Assembly (NCBI RefSeq): GCF_000758165.1
Contig: NZ_JNUP01000049.1
Location: 103,706-167,705, forward strand
Length of the DNA: 64,000 nt
Direction: 5' to 3'
Source of the DNA: Spirochaeta lutea
GTDB lineage: Bacteria > Spirochaetota > Spirochaetia > DSM-27196 > Salinispiraceae
Both the position numbers and the translations under genes were made by a program. Below, piece by piece: positions 8,539-17,637 of the stretch (position 1 is the first letter of the stretch; each line of letters begins with the position of its first letter). The notes under the pieces are model-generated. The model worked only from the letters and a program-made list of their open reading frames with translations, made no database searches and was not told the DNA's origin.

Positions 8539-9864
8539 GTGAAAAGCATTGCGAGGTTCTTTAAGTTTCAGGAGCTTAATACAGACCTGAAGACAGAGGT
8601 GTTGGCGGGAATTGCAACCTTCCTGACCATGGCGTACATCATTGTGGTTAACCCCCTGGTGTTAAGTGATGCCGGGATGCCCTTTGAGGGTGTTTTGTTT
8701 GCCACTGTTCTGGTGAGTGCGGTGACATCCATTCTCATGGGCTTGGTGGCTAATCTTCCCTTCGGGCTGGCTCCCGGTATGGGGATTAACGCCTTCTTTG
8801 CCTACAGTCTGGTGCTTGGCATGGGAATGGAGTGGCAGACAGCTCTGGGTGCGGTGTTCATCTCAGGGATCATCTTTATTCTCCTATCCATCTTTAAGGT
8901 TCGTGAGGCCATTGTACGGGCTATCCCTACCACGATTCGCTATGCCATTGCCGCAGGAATTGGGTTGTTTTTAGCCCTCATCGGTTTACGCAGTGTAGGA
9001 TTCATTGTATCCAATCCTGCAACCATGGTGGGATTCGGCGGGATTACGCCGGTATTGCTCATATTTTTAGCGGGGTTCTTAGTTACCAGCGTGTTGGTGA
9101 TTAAGCGGGTAAAGGGTGCCCTTATCATGGGGATCGTATTTACCTCACTGGTTGCGTTTATTGTGAGTCTCATCACCGTGGCGGCCGGGGGTGAAGGGTT
9201 TGTTTCCCTGCCCGAGGGGATCTTTGCTCTTCCAAGTTTGGAGGTGTTCTTTAAGCTTGATATCGCGGGTGCCCTGTCTGCTGGAATGATTCTGCCGATT
9301 TTCAGCCTGTTGTTCACGGATATGTTCGATTCTATCTCAACCTTCGCAGGGGTGTCCGAGGTGGGCGATTTTATCGATAAGGAATCCGGTGAACCGAAGA
9401 ATGTAGGAAAGGCGCTGCTGGTGGATGCCATTGGAACCACCCTGTCCGGGCTCTTCGGCACCTCCAGTGCAACCACCTACATAGAGAGTGCAGCCGGGGT
9501 AGAAGAGGGCGGCCGGTCGGGATTCTCTGCGGTTGTTACCGGATTGCTGTTTATTCCCTTCATGTTCCTTTCCCCTCTGCTCAAGTTTATTCCTGAGGTT
9601 GCTACCGCACCGGTATTGGTTCTTATCGGAATCTTTATGGTTAAGCCCCTCATGAAGATTCATTGGACCCATTTTGACGAGGCTATTCCTGCATTCCTCG
9701 GGCTGATCCTCATCCCCCTGACCTACAGTATTACCCAGGGTGTGGTTTGGGCATTTCTAAGCTGGACTGTGTTGAAGGTTCTGCTCGGGAAAGCAAAGGA
9801 AGTTCCGGTTACCCTCTGGGTGATTGACGCCTTCGCCATCCTTTCTCTTGTGTTATCCCATTAA
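8539..9864 (+). CDS. NCS2 / AzgA-family purine permease
   Basis: Proton-coupled uptake of purine bases (adenine, guanine or hypoxanthine in characterised AzgA relatives) across the inner membrane. The 441-residue product is almost wholly membrane segments and carries the family motif NLPFGLAPGMGINAFFAYS near residue 73-91. Other signs are the acidic TDMFDSISTFAG segment and the GTSSATTYIESAAGVEEGGR stretch. The start is GTG at 8539 behind a strong AAAAGGAGG. It sits between two terminators and so is a single-gene transcript. The exact base transported cannot be told from sequence. Confidence 0.9.
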   Translation: MKSIARFFKFQELNTDLKTEVLAGIATFLTMAYIIVVNPLVLSDAGMPFEGVLFATVLVSAVTSILMGLVANLPFGLAPGMGINAFFAYSLVLGMGMEWQTALGAVFISGIIFILLSIFKVREAIVRAIPTTIRYAIAAGIGLFLALIGLRSVGFIVSNPATMVGFGGITPVLLIFLAGFLVTSVLVIKRVKGALIMGIVFTSLVAFIVSLITVAAGGEGFVSLPEGIFALPSLEVFFKLDIAGALSAGMILPIFSLLFTDMFDSISTFAGVSEVGDFIDKESGEPKNVGKALLVDAIGTTLSGLFGTSSATTYIESAAGVEEGGRSGFSAVVTGLLFIPFMFLSPLLKFIPEVATAPVLVLIGIFMVKPLMKIHWTHFDEAIPAFLGLILIPLTYSITQGVVWAFLSWTVLKVLLGKAKEVPVTLWVIDAFAILSLVLSH

Positions 9865-9880
9865 ACACGGTAGCATGAGC

Positions 9881-9912
9881 GCCGGTTCCTTTCAGGAACC
9901 GGCTATTTTTTT
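9881..9912 (+). terminator. Intrinsic terminator after purine permease
   Basis: Perfect 9-bp stem GCCGGTTCC / GGAACCGGC with a 5-base loop, then TATTTTTTT. Confidence 0.92.
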
Positions 9913-9939
9913 AGCTTGTGCCCCGAGTACACCCGAAAT

Positions 9940-11919
9940 ATGAAAAGTGAAATTATATCGTTGTTAACAGAACATGCATCTCTGGTACTTAGCCTGGTGA
10001 ACCTAGGGATTTTATGTTCCTTGGCGGTTCAGTTGATGAGCATGGTTCTGACGGGTAGGGATACCCTGGTAGAAAATACCGGGGTTTCATTCGGCGATCC
10101 TAGGGGAGGTCAGGATGACCGGTGGCCCTATCAATTTGCCGTTGTGCTCTTTTTCCTTTTCGCTGGAATTTTCGAAGTGGTAGGATGGAGTCGGGCAGCG
10201 GGGTTCGGGCGAATTGCGGGGTACGCCATTCTCGCAGTTTTCCGAATCTCCAGGATTGTTCCCCCAGGCAGTATTCTCGACAACCATCGCCTCGCCGGAG
10301 CCGTCTGGGCAGTGGTGCTCGGGGGCACACTAGTGCTTGTATTGCCCGGTGAGCCTTCCTACATCTTTGAGTTGGTATTGGTGAGTGCTGCTGTCTTCGG
10401 GGTGGTCCGTACGAGTACTACCCGGGGCATACGGTTCCTAGTGATTCTCTGGGGCATTGCAGCAGGAACGGGATTGATGCTGCCGGGTCTCGGCCGGGTG
10501 ATTGCCACCACCGTTGTTCCTGGAATGCTGGCTCTCATGCTTTCCGTGGTCGGAATCAGACATCTCCGGAACCGGATTCAGGAGGCTGAGCAGATCGAAC
10601 AGCGTTTGGAGTATTTGGCCTACCATGACCAGTTGACCGGTTTGGGAAATCGCAAGTCCTTCTACCGCCGCCTTCAATCCAGTGTTTTACAGACCGTTGA
10701 ACCTCATTGGAACGAGGCCTCGGACTGGCGTGCGGTATTGATCATTGATATTGACCACTTTAAACATGTGAACGATAGCGCGGGTAATGAGGTGGGGAAT
10801 ATCCTGTTGATAAGAACCTCCCAGCACATCAGCGGGGTGGTACCGGATCCGAACCTGGTATTTCGAACCGGCGGGGATGAATTCGGCATTATCCTAGAGG
10901 GAATGGCCTCGGAACTGGATGCTGCCATGGTAGCAGAAAAAATTCTTGGAACCCTTGCCGAGCCCTTCGTTCATGAGGACCACCGGATTTATGTCTCCTT
11001 GAGCATCGGTATTACTATATTCCCCCGGGACGGAAACCGGGTGGAGGTAATCACTGCCAACGCCGATCATGCCCTGCAAGAGGCAAAGATCGACCGAAAT
11101 ACCTATCGGTTTTACACCCCGAGTATGCAGGAGCGGGCAGTCAGCCGGATTCAGTTCATAAACTATCTCCGCCAAGCCATCGACCGCAAAGAGATGTATC
11201 TGGCGTATCAACCTCAGGTCTGTCTCGAGGGCCGGGTAACCGGTGCGGAGGTCTTGTTGAGATGGCACCATCCGGTGCTGGGCCAGGTGTCTCCGGCCGA
11301 GTTCATCCCCATCGCTGAGGAGACTGGGTTGATTTTGGCCATCGGATCCTGGGTAATCGAACAGGCCTGCAAACAGCTCGCCCTTCTCCATAAGGAGGGC
11401 TTTCATATCCCCTTGGCTGTAAACCTCTCCCCGAAACAGGTAAAGGATGTGAAGCTTCAACGGACTATAATAGCCCATCTGCGGCAGTACAAACTTCGGC
11501 CTGAGTTCCTTCACCTGGAAATCACTGAGAACAGCCTGTTAGAGAACGCCGAAAGCCTCATTTCCAAGATTCAAAACCTGGCTGATCTAGGATTTACCTT
11601 TTCTATTGATGATTTCGGGACGGGCTACAGCTCCCTGAGTTACCTCAAACGTCTGCCCATTGCCACGGTGAAGATTGACCGATCATTCATCACCGAACTG
11701 CCGGATAATAACCAGGATGCCGCCCTAGTTGAGGCGATTATCTCTATGGTCCACGGCCTGGGGCTGAGTGTGGTTGCCGAGGGGGTTGATACGAGGGAAC
11801 AGTTTGAATTCCTCCGGGATCGGGGCTGCGGCACACTGCAAGGCTACCTATTCAGCGTCCCCTTGGAGTTTAAGGAGTTTCTCCATTACCTTCGAAAACC
11901 CCCGAAATTGCCGGTGTAA
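9940..11919 (+). CDS. Membrane GGDEF-EAL protein (cyclic di-GMP turnover)
   Basis: Inner-membrane protein of about 659 residues joining about seven hydrophobic segments (residues 1-205) to a GGDEF domain (TGGDEFG near residue 310, intact) and an EAL domain. The signature is EVLLRWHHP instead of EALLRW, near 437. Downstream catalytic motifs DDFGTGYSSLSYL and EGVDTREQ are present. Both cyclase and phosphodiesterase residues therefore look usable, but which activity dominates cannot be read. The ATG at 9940 is preferred because upstream in-frame codons lie in the tail of the previous terminator. With the HD-GYP protein at 37319, the window encodes both types of c-di-GMP hydrolase domain. Confidence 0.9.
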   Translation: MKSEIISLLTEHASLVLSLVNLGILCSLAVQLMSMVLTGRDTLVENTGVSFGDPRGGQDDRWPYQFAVVLFFLFAGIFEVVGWSRAAGFGRIAGYAILAVFRISRIVPPGSILDNHRLAGAVWAVVLGGTLVLVLPGEPSYIFELVLVSAAVFGVVRTSTTRGIRFLVILWGIAAGTGLMLPGLGRVIATTVVPGMLALMLSVVGIRHLRNRIQEAEQIEQRLEYLAYHDQLTGLGNRKSFYRRLQSSVLQTVEPHWNEASDWRAVLIIDIDHFKHVNDSAGNEVGNILLIRTSQHISGVVPDPNLVFRTGGDEFGIILEGMASELDAAMVAEKILGTLAEPFVHEDHRIYVSLSIGITIFPRDGNRVEVITANADHALQEAKIDRNTYRFYTPSMQERAVSRIQFINYLRQAIDRKEMYLAYQPQVCLEGRVTGAEVLLRWHHPVLGQVSPAEFIPIAEETGLILAIGSWVIEQACKQLALLHKEGFHIPLAVNLSPKQVKDVKLQRTIIAHLRQYKLRPEFLHLEITENSLLENAESLISKIQNLADLGFTFSIDDFGTGYSSLSYLKRLPIATVKIDRSFITELPDNNQDAALVEAIISMVHGLGLSVVAEGVDTREQFEFLRDRGCGTLQGYLFSVPLEFKEFLHYLRKPPKLPV

Positions 11920-12012
11920 CAATCCTTCATTGTGAATACCACCCCGGCAACCCTATACTCCTCCCAGACCCGGCGGACCATCAAATCAACCCTCGATCCT
12001 CGGTTCCGAGCT

Positions 12013-13857
12013 CTACTCGGTTTTAAAGCGTTTGAGCAGCCCAGCCAGGTCCCCCAGGCGTGAATTTGTTGTGGTGGACAGTTCGTTGGTGTGTTCCAGC
12101 TGGCCGAGGATATGGCCCGCCCCTTGGGTGATTTCCTGTATTCCGCGTTTCATTGTATCGGCATGGTTTTGGATACCATCCAAAACAGATCTGACATCCC
12201 GGGCATAGCTGATCATCCTCTGGGTTTCTTCGGTCAGGGAGGTAGAATCCTGGGATAGTGAGGTGGTATCCTCGAGGATTTCCCCGGTTCCCTCTTGGAG
12301 TTCCGAGAGGGCATGGTTGATCTGATCCATGGCCTGGCTGAAGGTTTCTACGGCGGTGGCTACATCCTCAAATCGCTGGCTTGAATTTGCAGCGGTGGTA
12401 ACCGCTGCGTTTATCCGCCCGGTGACCTGATCGATGGTATTTCCTATGCGCTCGGCGTTTTCCCGGGTGGAATCGGCTAACTTCCTAATTTCTTCCGCTA
12501 CCACGGCAAATCCCTTTCCGGCCTCTCCGGCGTGGGCGCTCTCAATGGCAGCATTCATGGAAAGCAGGTTGGTTTGGCTGGAAATGCTATCAATGATCTC
12601 TATAATCTCCCGGATACCGTCCAGGTCTCTGGCCGCTTCCAGAATCTGTTCACTGGTTTCCTGGACCAGTTGGCCGCCTTCTTCGACCCGTGCTACAAGC
12701 AGGGTGTTTTGTTCCTGGGTGCTTGTGGAAATGGTATTGGCGCTTTGCATGGCCCCGGCCATCTGTTCAATCGCAGAGGAGGAACCGGAGATGGCGCTGT
12801 TTTGTGATTCAATGGTCGCAGCGATCTGTTCCACCCCGCGGATGAGGGATGCGACCTGTTCCAGGGATGAAGCCAGACTGGATTCGAATTCTTGGAATTG
12901 GGAATCCATGGAGCTGATATTTTGGGTGATTTCATGAACCGCGCTCACCGAACTATTGGAAGAGCTGTCCAGCTGGGTCATCTGGTTCTCCACCTGCCCA
13001 GCAGTCTGTTGCACCTCGGAGATTAACTCTTTCAGATGGTCCGTCGTCCTGGTTAGATGCCGGGAGAGATTCCCGATTTCATCCCTGGCAGAGTCGTTGA
13101 GGTTGATACCTAGGTCCTGGTTGCTCACCGATTCCATGGCATCCTCCAGGATATGAATCCGCCGAGACAACCGAAGGGAGAACCAAAAGATGCTAGCCAT
13201 AGCAATGATAGCGGACAGGGCGGATACCAGAAGTCCGAAGAGCAGGCTGCGGCCGCTCTGAGCCTGGCCCCGCTGAACAATGGCATTCTGAAGTTTGCCC
13301 AGGCTTCCCTCTATGAGTTCAATGGCATCCGTTTTCATACTGGGGAGCTGACGTTGCAGCTGGGAGGTTTCAAGGGCAAGGTAGCGGATATTCTGTGCTT
13401 GGGGAGAGGTAAGGAACCTGCTGATGTGGAAGATGCCAATCTTTTCTGTTTCCGGTAGATCCTGATTATCCAGGAGCTCTTGGATGCTTTCTTTGCTTTC
13501 CTCCATCCTGGTATTCATGTAATTCCACAGGTTCAATGCTCCCTCTATAGCAATCTGCTGGTCGGGGTAGGCATCAGTCAATTGCGGATCTGAGAGGAAG
13601 GATTCTAACTCTCCGGCAAATTGCCCGCGGATTTCGTCCCATTTCGGGAGTTCCTGACTCAGTTTCCCCGTGGTGGTGAGCAGGTTATCCGAGACCAGGG
13701 CAAACTCATATCCCCGGGTGATGAGCCGCTGAGCTTCCTGGGCAAGAGAGCTTGTCTGTTGAAGCTGGGTTATGGCCCCAAGGAGCACCAGGAGGGATGC
13801 TACCATTCCTGCAAGAATAATCGCCATGATGGCGAATAGTTTATGGCGTATCTTCAT
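12013..13857 (-). CDS. Methyl-accepting chemotaxis protein
   Basis: Chemoreceptor of 614 residues. It has a transmembrane segment near residues 8-30, a periplasmic helical region, a second membrane segment around 190-215 ([19 protein letters not shown]), a HAMP domain ([16 protein letters not shown]) and a cytoplasmic coiled-coil signalling domain. The hairpin tip reads [20 protein letters not shown] near residue 432, with the glutamates and arginine-rich flank expected for CheA/CheW contact. The start at 13857 has AAGG five bases upstream; an in-frame ATG at 13971 would overlap the dihydrouridine synthase gene and adds non-family residues. The ligand is unknown. No CheR-binding tail is present. 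Confidence 0.9.
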   Translation of the reverse strand: MKIRHKLFAIMAIILAGMVASLLVLLGAITQLQQTSSLAQEAQRLITRGYEFALVSDNLLTTTGKLSQELPKWDEIRGQFAGELESFLSDPQLTDAYPDQQIAIEGALNLWNYMNTRMEESKESIQELLDNQDLPETEKIGIFHISRFLTSPQAQNIRYLALETSQLQRQLPSMKTDAIELIEGSLGKLQNAIVQRGQAQSGRSLLFGLLVSALSAIIAMASIFWFSLRLSRRIHILEDAMESVSNQDLGINLNDSARDEIGNLSRHLTRTTDHLKELISEVQQTAGQVENQMTQLDSSSNSSVSAVHEITQNISSMDSQFQEFESSLASSLEQVASLIRGVEQIAATIESQNSAISGSSSAIEQMAGAMQSANTISTSTQEQNTLLVARVEEGGQLVQETSEQILEAARDLDGIREIIEIIDSISSQTNLLSMNAAIESAHAGEAGKGFAVVAEEIRKLADSTRENAERIGNTIDQVTGRINAAVTTAANSSQRFEDVATAVETFSQAMDQINHALSELQEGTGEILEDTTSLSQDSTSLTEETQRMISYARDVRSVLDGIQNHADTMKRGIQEITQGAGHILGQLEHTNELSTTTNSRLGDLAGLLKRFKTE

Positions 13858-13954
13858 AAGCACCTTTCTGAACCTACAGCCTGGAAAGGGCTGACGAGGG
13901 CAGAATTTCCGAGCTGACAAGGTTGCAATGGCATGAACGGCAATTCTACCATGG

Positions 13955-15151
13955 TTATGGTCGATCCTCAAACACCGTCTTCCATCGGTGTTCCGGGTTT
14001 TCGCCTAGGTACTCGGTAAAGAGGGATTCCATGGCCCGGTAGTCCCGTAAATTTTGGATGCTTGCCCCGATTCGATGACCGAAGAGCAGATTCTTCGTGT
14101 AGTACGCGTAGAATCGTTTGGTTCGGGTAATCCAGAAGTCCTCGGGTTGAAACTGCTCCAGGTAGGCGTGGAAGGCCTTGGCAGTAGTGAGGAGATCCAC
14201 CTGCAGGCTGGATCCCCTCCAGCGCATGAGTCCCTTGGAGAGGGCGGTATGCAGACCCGGCGCGGAGGGCTGCAATTCCCACGGCCCTGGAGCCCCGTTC
14301 CCCTGTTGAATCCTCCCCGGGATGGGGGAGGGGGGGCTGAGTCGCGGGAGGTTCCCGAGAAGAAAGAACCAGGGCTGCTGAATCACCGCCCTTCCTACCA
14401 TGAGACCCGCCGAGGAATAACGGCTCCGGATGTCGAGACCGGGCAGGTCCTGGATGTCTCCGTTCCCGATAACCGGTATGGTTAGGGCCTCCTGGAGGCA
14501 GGAAACGGCGTTCCATTGGGCGGGACGGCTGTAGCCTTGTTTCCGGGTTCGGGGGTGGAGGGTGATGAAGTCGATTCCGGTTTCCGCCAAAGCCGATCCC
14601 AGAGCACGTACATGGGCATAATCCTTGTCGTCCCTGCCGTCCGGGGAGTCGGGAAGGCGGATTTTAACCGAGAGGGTACGGGTTGGTACCTTTTTCCGTA
14701 GACGGCTTAGCAGACGGGTGAGGCGGTCGGGCTTGGAGAGCCAGGATATCCCCGCACCGCTCCTGACAATTTGGGGAGCAGAGCAGCCCAGGTTTAGGTC
14801 CAGACCGATCCAGTCTGCGTCCAAACCTTCCATGTGCTGGTGTATTCGGTCTATAGCAGGTTCCAGGGCTTCGGGGTTACGCCAGAGAAGCTGGATTATG
14901 AGGTTCTCGGGTTGTGGCCGGGGGTCCAGGTAGTACTCTTCGTAGGTCCCGCGGTTTGCCAGGGCTTCGGCGCTGATCATCTCAGTCCAGAAGGCCCGGG
15001 GTGAGGAAAAGTCAGCGATGAGGCTGCGGAATCCCGGATGCCCCATGGTCGCGATAGGGGCGAGCACCAGGGGTTTTGGGGACGTTGAGGTTACCGAGGC
15101 ATGGAGATCACTGAGAAAAGAATTCCCAGCCGGATGATAGGCAGTTGGCAT
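13955..15151 (-). CDS. tRNA-dihydrouridine synthase
   Basis: FMN enzyme that reduces uridine to dihydrouridine in the tRNA D-loop or variable region. The 398-residue TIM-barrel has an N-terminal [15 protein letters not shown], the catalytic cysteine in [16 protein letters not shown], the KIRLP and [15 protein letters not shown] motifs and VIGNGDIQ for FMN phosphate. It has AGGAG five bases before the ATG. The chemoreceptor gene follows on the same strand 97 bases downstream. Which of the DusA/B/C positions it modifies is unclear. Confidence 0.9.
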   Translation of the reverse strand: MPTAYHPAGNSFLSDLHASVTSTSPKPLVLAPIATMGHPGFRSLIADFSSPRAFWTEMISAEALANRGTYEEYYLDPRPQPENLIIQLLWRNPEALEPAIDRIHQHMEGLDADWIGLDLNLGCSAPQIVRSGAGISWLSKPDRLTRLLSRLRKKVPTRTLSVKIRLPDSPDGRDDKDYAHVRALGSALAETGIDFITLHPRTRKQGYSRPAQWNAVSCLQEALTIPVIGNGDIQDLPGLDIRSRYSSAGLMVGRAVIQQPWFFLLGNLPRLSPPSPIPGRIQQGNGAPGPWELQPSAPGLHTALSKGLMRWRGSSLQVDLLTTAKAFHAYLEQFQPEDFWITRTKRFYAYYTKNLLFGHRIGASIQNLRDYRAMESLFTEYLGENPEHRWKTVFEDRP

Positions 15152-15213
15152 GAATACTCCTAATACCGGGAACCCGGCATTGACAAAGCCCGGCCCGGTA
15201 AGAAAGATACGGT

Positions 15214-16266
15214 ATGCATTTTAGAGTTGATGACGTACGAATTAATCAGATCAAGCCCCTCATCCCTCCGGCCATCCTCATGGAGGACGTTCCCCTGAGC
15301 GAGGCGGGCGAGGAGACTGTAGCACAGGCGAGGTCTTCTATAGAAGGTATTATCCGAGGGAAGGATAAACGCATTTTGGTGGTGGTGGGGCCCTGCTCCA
15401 TTCACGATGTCCAGGCAGCCCGGGAATACGGCCGGCGCCTGGCAGGGATGCGCAGTCTCTACCGCGATGAGCTGGAGATTGTAATGCGGGTGTATTTTGA
15501 AAAACCCAGGACTCGGAAGGGCTGGAAGGGTTTGATAAATGATCCGTTTTTAAATGATAGTTTTGAGATTAATAAGGGGCTCCATCTCGGCCGGCAGCTG
15601 CTGGTGGACCTGGTGGATATGGGGGTTCCTGCGGGCTGTGAGTTCTTAGATACCATCACCCCCCAGTTCATTGCTGATGTGGTCAGCTGGGGAGCCATTG
15701 GCGCCCGAACCACGGAAAGTCAGGTGCACCGAGAGTTGGCCAGTGGCCTCTCCATGCCGGTGGGTTTTAAGAATGGCACCGACGGGAATACCCGGATCGC
15801 CATAGATGCGATTCATGCTTCCAGTGCACCCCACCATTTCTTGTCAGTGACAAAACAGTCCGTGGCGGCCATTGTCGAGACCACTGGGAACGAGTTCTGT
15901 CACCTGATCCTCCGGGGGGGCAGCGACGGACCCAATTTCAGTGCTCCGGCAGTGGAGTCTGCAGGCCACGATCTGGAGCAGGCGGGGCTTCCTGCCCGCA
16001 TTATGGTGGATGCCAGTCACGGTAATTCCAACAAGGATTTTTCCAAGCAGCCCGGGGTGGTTCGTGAGATCGCTAAGCAGGTATCCCAGGGCAGCCCCTA
16101 CATCTTCGGTTTGATGATCGAGAGTAACCTCGTGGAGGGGAATCAACCATTGCTGGCTTCCGACCAGCTTGTGTACGGCCAAAGCATCACCGATGCATGT
16201 ATCTCCTGGGAGACCAGCGAGGAGCTGCTGGCGGAGCTGGCAGAGGCGGTAAAGCAGGGCCGTTGA
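15214..16266 (+). CDS. aroG: 3-deoxy-7-phosphoheptulonate synthase (class I)
   Basis: First step of the shikimate pathway: condensation of phosphoenolpyruvate with erythrose-4-phosphate. The 350-residue product matches the AroF/G/H class: VVVGPCSIHD, RVYFEKPRTRKGWKG, GLHLGRQLL, ARTTESQVHRE, MVDASHGNSNKD. The symbol denotes the class I type, not a proven feedback specificity. A perfect TTGACA lies at 15180-15185, 28 bases before the ATG, with only weak -10 candidates and a weak AAGAAAG, so its mRNA leader may be very short. It is divergent from the dihydrouridine synthase. Confidence 0.93.
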   Translation: MHFRVDDVRINQIKPLIPPAILMEDVPLSEAGEETVAQARSSIEGIIRGKDKRILVVVGPCSIHDVQAAREYGRRLAGMRSLYRDELEIVMRVYFEKPRTRKGWKGLINDPFLNDSFEINKGLHLGRQLLVDLVDMGVPAGCEFLDTITPQFIADVVSWGAIGARTTESQVHRELASGLSMPVGFKNGTDGNTRIAIDAIHASSAPHHFLSVTKQSVAAIVETTGNEFCHLILRGGSDGPNFSAPAVESAGHDLEQAGLPARIMVDASHGNSNKDFSKQPGVVREIAKQVSQGSPYIFGLMIESNLVEGNQPLLASDQLVYGQSITDACISWETSEELLAELAEAVKQGR

Positions 16267-16295
16267 AGCGAAGGTTGGAAAAACTAGGCTGTTGA

Positions 16296-16322
16296 GGTGC
16301 AGGTTCGAAAGGAACCTACACC
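16296..16322. terminator. Hairpin between converging aroG and TPR gene
   Basis: GGTGCAGGTTC / GAACCTACACC form an 11-bp stem with one mismatch and a GAAAG loop. There is no T-run, so terminator function is uncertain; the converging position fits a bidirectional stop. Confidence 0.35.
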
Positions 16323-16409
16323 GGCTATCGGGGGTATCCGTGTTCCGCCTCCAGGGATAGCGCCGCTCCGGGGTACTGGCACAATCCTTTGAGCACTACC
16401 CGGGCTTCA

Positions 16410-17399
16410 CTAACCGGTAAAGCCGAAGAGGACCTGGGAATCTTCGTCCCAGGGCTGGTCATCCTGATCGGGATGGGGCTCTGAGGACTTGGGGATATCC
16501 GGTGATTCTGATCCGGCATCCTTGGGAATGGTACCCTGGGAACTGGAGCCGGCCCTGGTTTGAATACGGATTACTGCTTGTTGAAGTTCCGGATTGCCGG
16601 GCATATGTTCCAAGGCTGCTTCGTAACAGCGTTTGGCCTCTCCCCAATGTCCTAATTCCTCGTATGCCTGGCCGATGTGACCCATAACCCAGGCTTCCTC
16701 GCCGGTTTGATAGCAGTTTGTGAAGGCAAATACCGCTTTCCAATGGTGCTGAGCCTCACCCAGGGCAAGACCCATCCGAAGCCAGAGCGCCGAACGCTCA
16801 CGGCTGTCCCGGGATAAGAGCACTGCTCGTTTATAATGCCGGAGAGCACAGTGCACCCTGTTTTGGGAAAGAAGTTCGTCTCCGGATTGTTCCCAGGTCC
16901 GGGGAATGAAACTACCGGGATTATCTAAAAAGGCCTGATTCTCCTCTTGCTGGTCCTCCATGGCCTCGAAGAGATCCAGCTGCCGGCCAGCATCAGGGTC
17001 GCAAAGTTCGTACAGCTCCACCTCCCCATGACTGTATTCCACCAGGTGGAAGGGGATATCCTGCCCCGAACTATCGGGTATACCCAGATCCTGGAGGTTG
17101 CGGTATTCCCGGGCGAGGCATACCACGGTCCATGGATCGCAGTTGATGCCAAATTCCCTGTCCCATTCTTCAACCAAGCGTTGATCCATGTGGGTACCCC
17201 GGAACCAAGCGCGGCCGGCCAGACCCTGATCGCGGAGCAGGGTCTTGAGAGGCCACCAGTAGGGTCCGTAGAGGCGGTAGCTTTCAGGGTCAGCGGTTAA
17301 TTCCTGGGCGTAATGCTTCAATGTTTTATGAAGGTCTTTAGTCGAGGGACGGGTGGATTGTTCAAGTATGGTCTTGTGTTCGTCTGAAGTATAGTACAT
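16410..17399 (-). CDS. TPR-repeat protein of unknown function
   Basis: Cytoplasmic 329-residue protein with no signal peptide. The first ~190 residues match no domain I recognise; they are rich in Trp and Tyr (YGPYWWPLKTLL). Residues ~200-300 form helical tetratricopeptide-like repeats (ALRHYKRAVLLSRD, AWVMGHIGQAYEELGHWGEA, KRCYEAALEHMPGNPELQ), a protein-docking scaffold. The C-terminus is low in complexity and acidic. The start is set at 17399 because AGGTGAG stands seven bases upstream; an in-frame ATG at 17495 would extend into a repeat element. It is divergent from the glycosyltransferase, whose upstream region it shares. Confidence 0.75.
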   Translation of the reverse strand: MYYTSDEHKTILEQSTRPSTKDLHKTLKHYAQELTADPESYRLYGPYWWPLKTLLRDQGLAGRAWFRGTHMDQRLVEEWDREFGINCDPWTVVCLAREYRNLQDLGIPDSSGQDIPFHLVEYSHGEVELYELCDPDAGRQLDLFEAMEDQQEENQAFLDNPGSFIPRTWEQSGDELLSQNRVHCALRHYKRAVLLSRDSRERSALWLRMGLALGEAQHHWKAVFAFTNCYQTGEEAWVMGHIGQAYEELGHWGEAKRCYEAALEHMPGNPELQQAVIRIQTRAGSSSQGTIPKDAGSESPDIPKSSEPHPDQDDQPWDEDSQVLFGFTG

Positions 17400-17472
17400 G
17401 GGGGTGCTCACCTTAGTACAGTTTCGGCAGGTGTTCAAGGTAAATTGAGGGGCACTTTTCCCTTCCCTACCA

Positions 17473-17578
17473 TAGTGCGCAAAAGGTTGTACCATTGCAC
17501 CCCGGCGACACTACCCATGGGAGGAACGGTTTCCGAGACGACAGGAGGAAACCCGGGAGGATGCGGTCTTTGGGCCCT
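17473..17578. repeat. 105-bp inverted-end element, copy 2 (degenerate right end)
   Basis: Left end TAGTGCGCAAAAGGTTGTAC is intact. Exactly where the family length places the right end, CTTTGGGCCCTC matches 8 of 12 positions of TTTTGCGCACTA. It lies between the divergent TPR and glycosyltransferase genes and abuts the palindrome at 17577. Confidence 0.5.
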
Positions 17579-17606
17579 CATGAAAAAATCATCGTTTTTT
17601 CATGAG
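17577..17606. promoter_or_regulatory. Perfect 12-bp palindrome upstream of glycosyltransferase
   Basis: CTCATGAAAAAA, six bases, TTTTTTCATGAG. No gene ends here, since both neighbours point away, so a terminator role is unlikely. A -10-like TATAAC at 17625-17630 lies 19 bases downstream and seven bases before the glycosyltransferase ATG. The palindrome therefore covers the expected -35/upstream region, as an operator would. Confidence 0.5.
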
Positions 17607-17637
17607 ATCTGTATACCGGGATTTTATAACTGATTAT

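Noticed and set aside
9940..11919. Inactive EAL domain because the signature reads EVL
   Set aside because: The variable middle residue is not catalytic; the Glu, the downstream DDFGTGYSS and the EGVDT motifs are kept, so inactivity cannot be claimed.
12013..13971. Longer chemoreceptor starting at 13971
   Set aside because: The extra residues look nothing like a receptor N-terminus and would overlap the dihydrouridine synthase gene; the ATG at 13857 has a ribosome site and begins at the membrane helix.
17577..17606. Intrinsic terminator
   Set aside because: The stem has a T-run on both sides, but no gene on either strand ends here; both neighbours are divergent. A regulatory site is the better reading.
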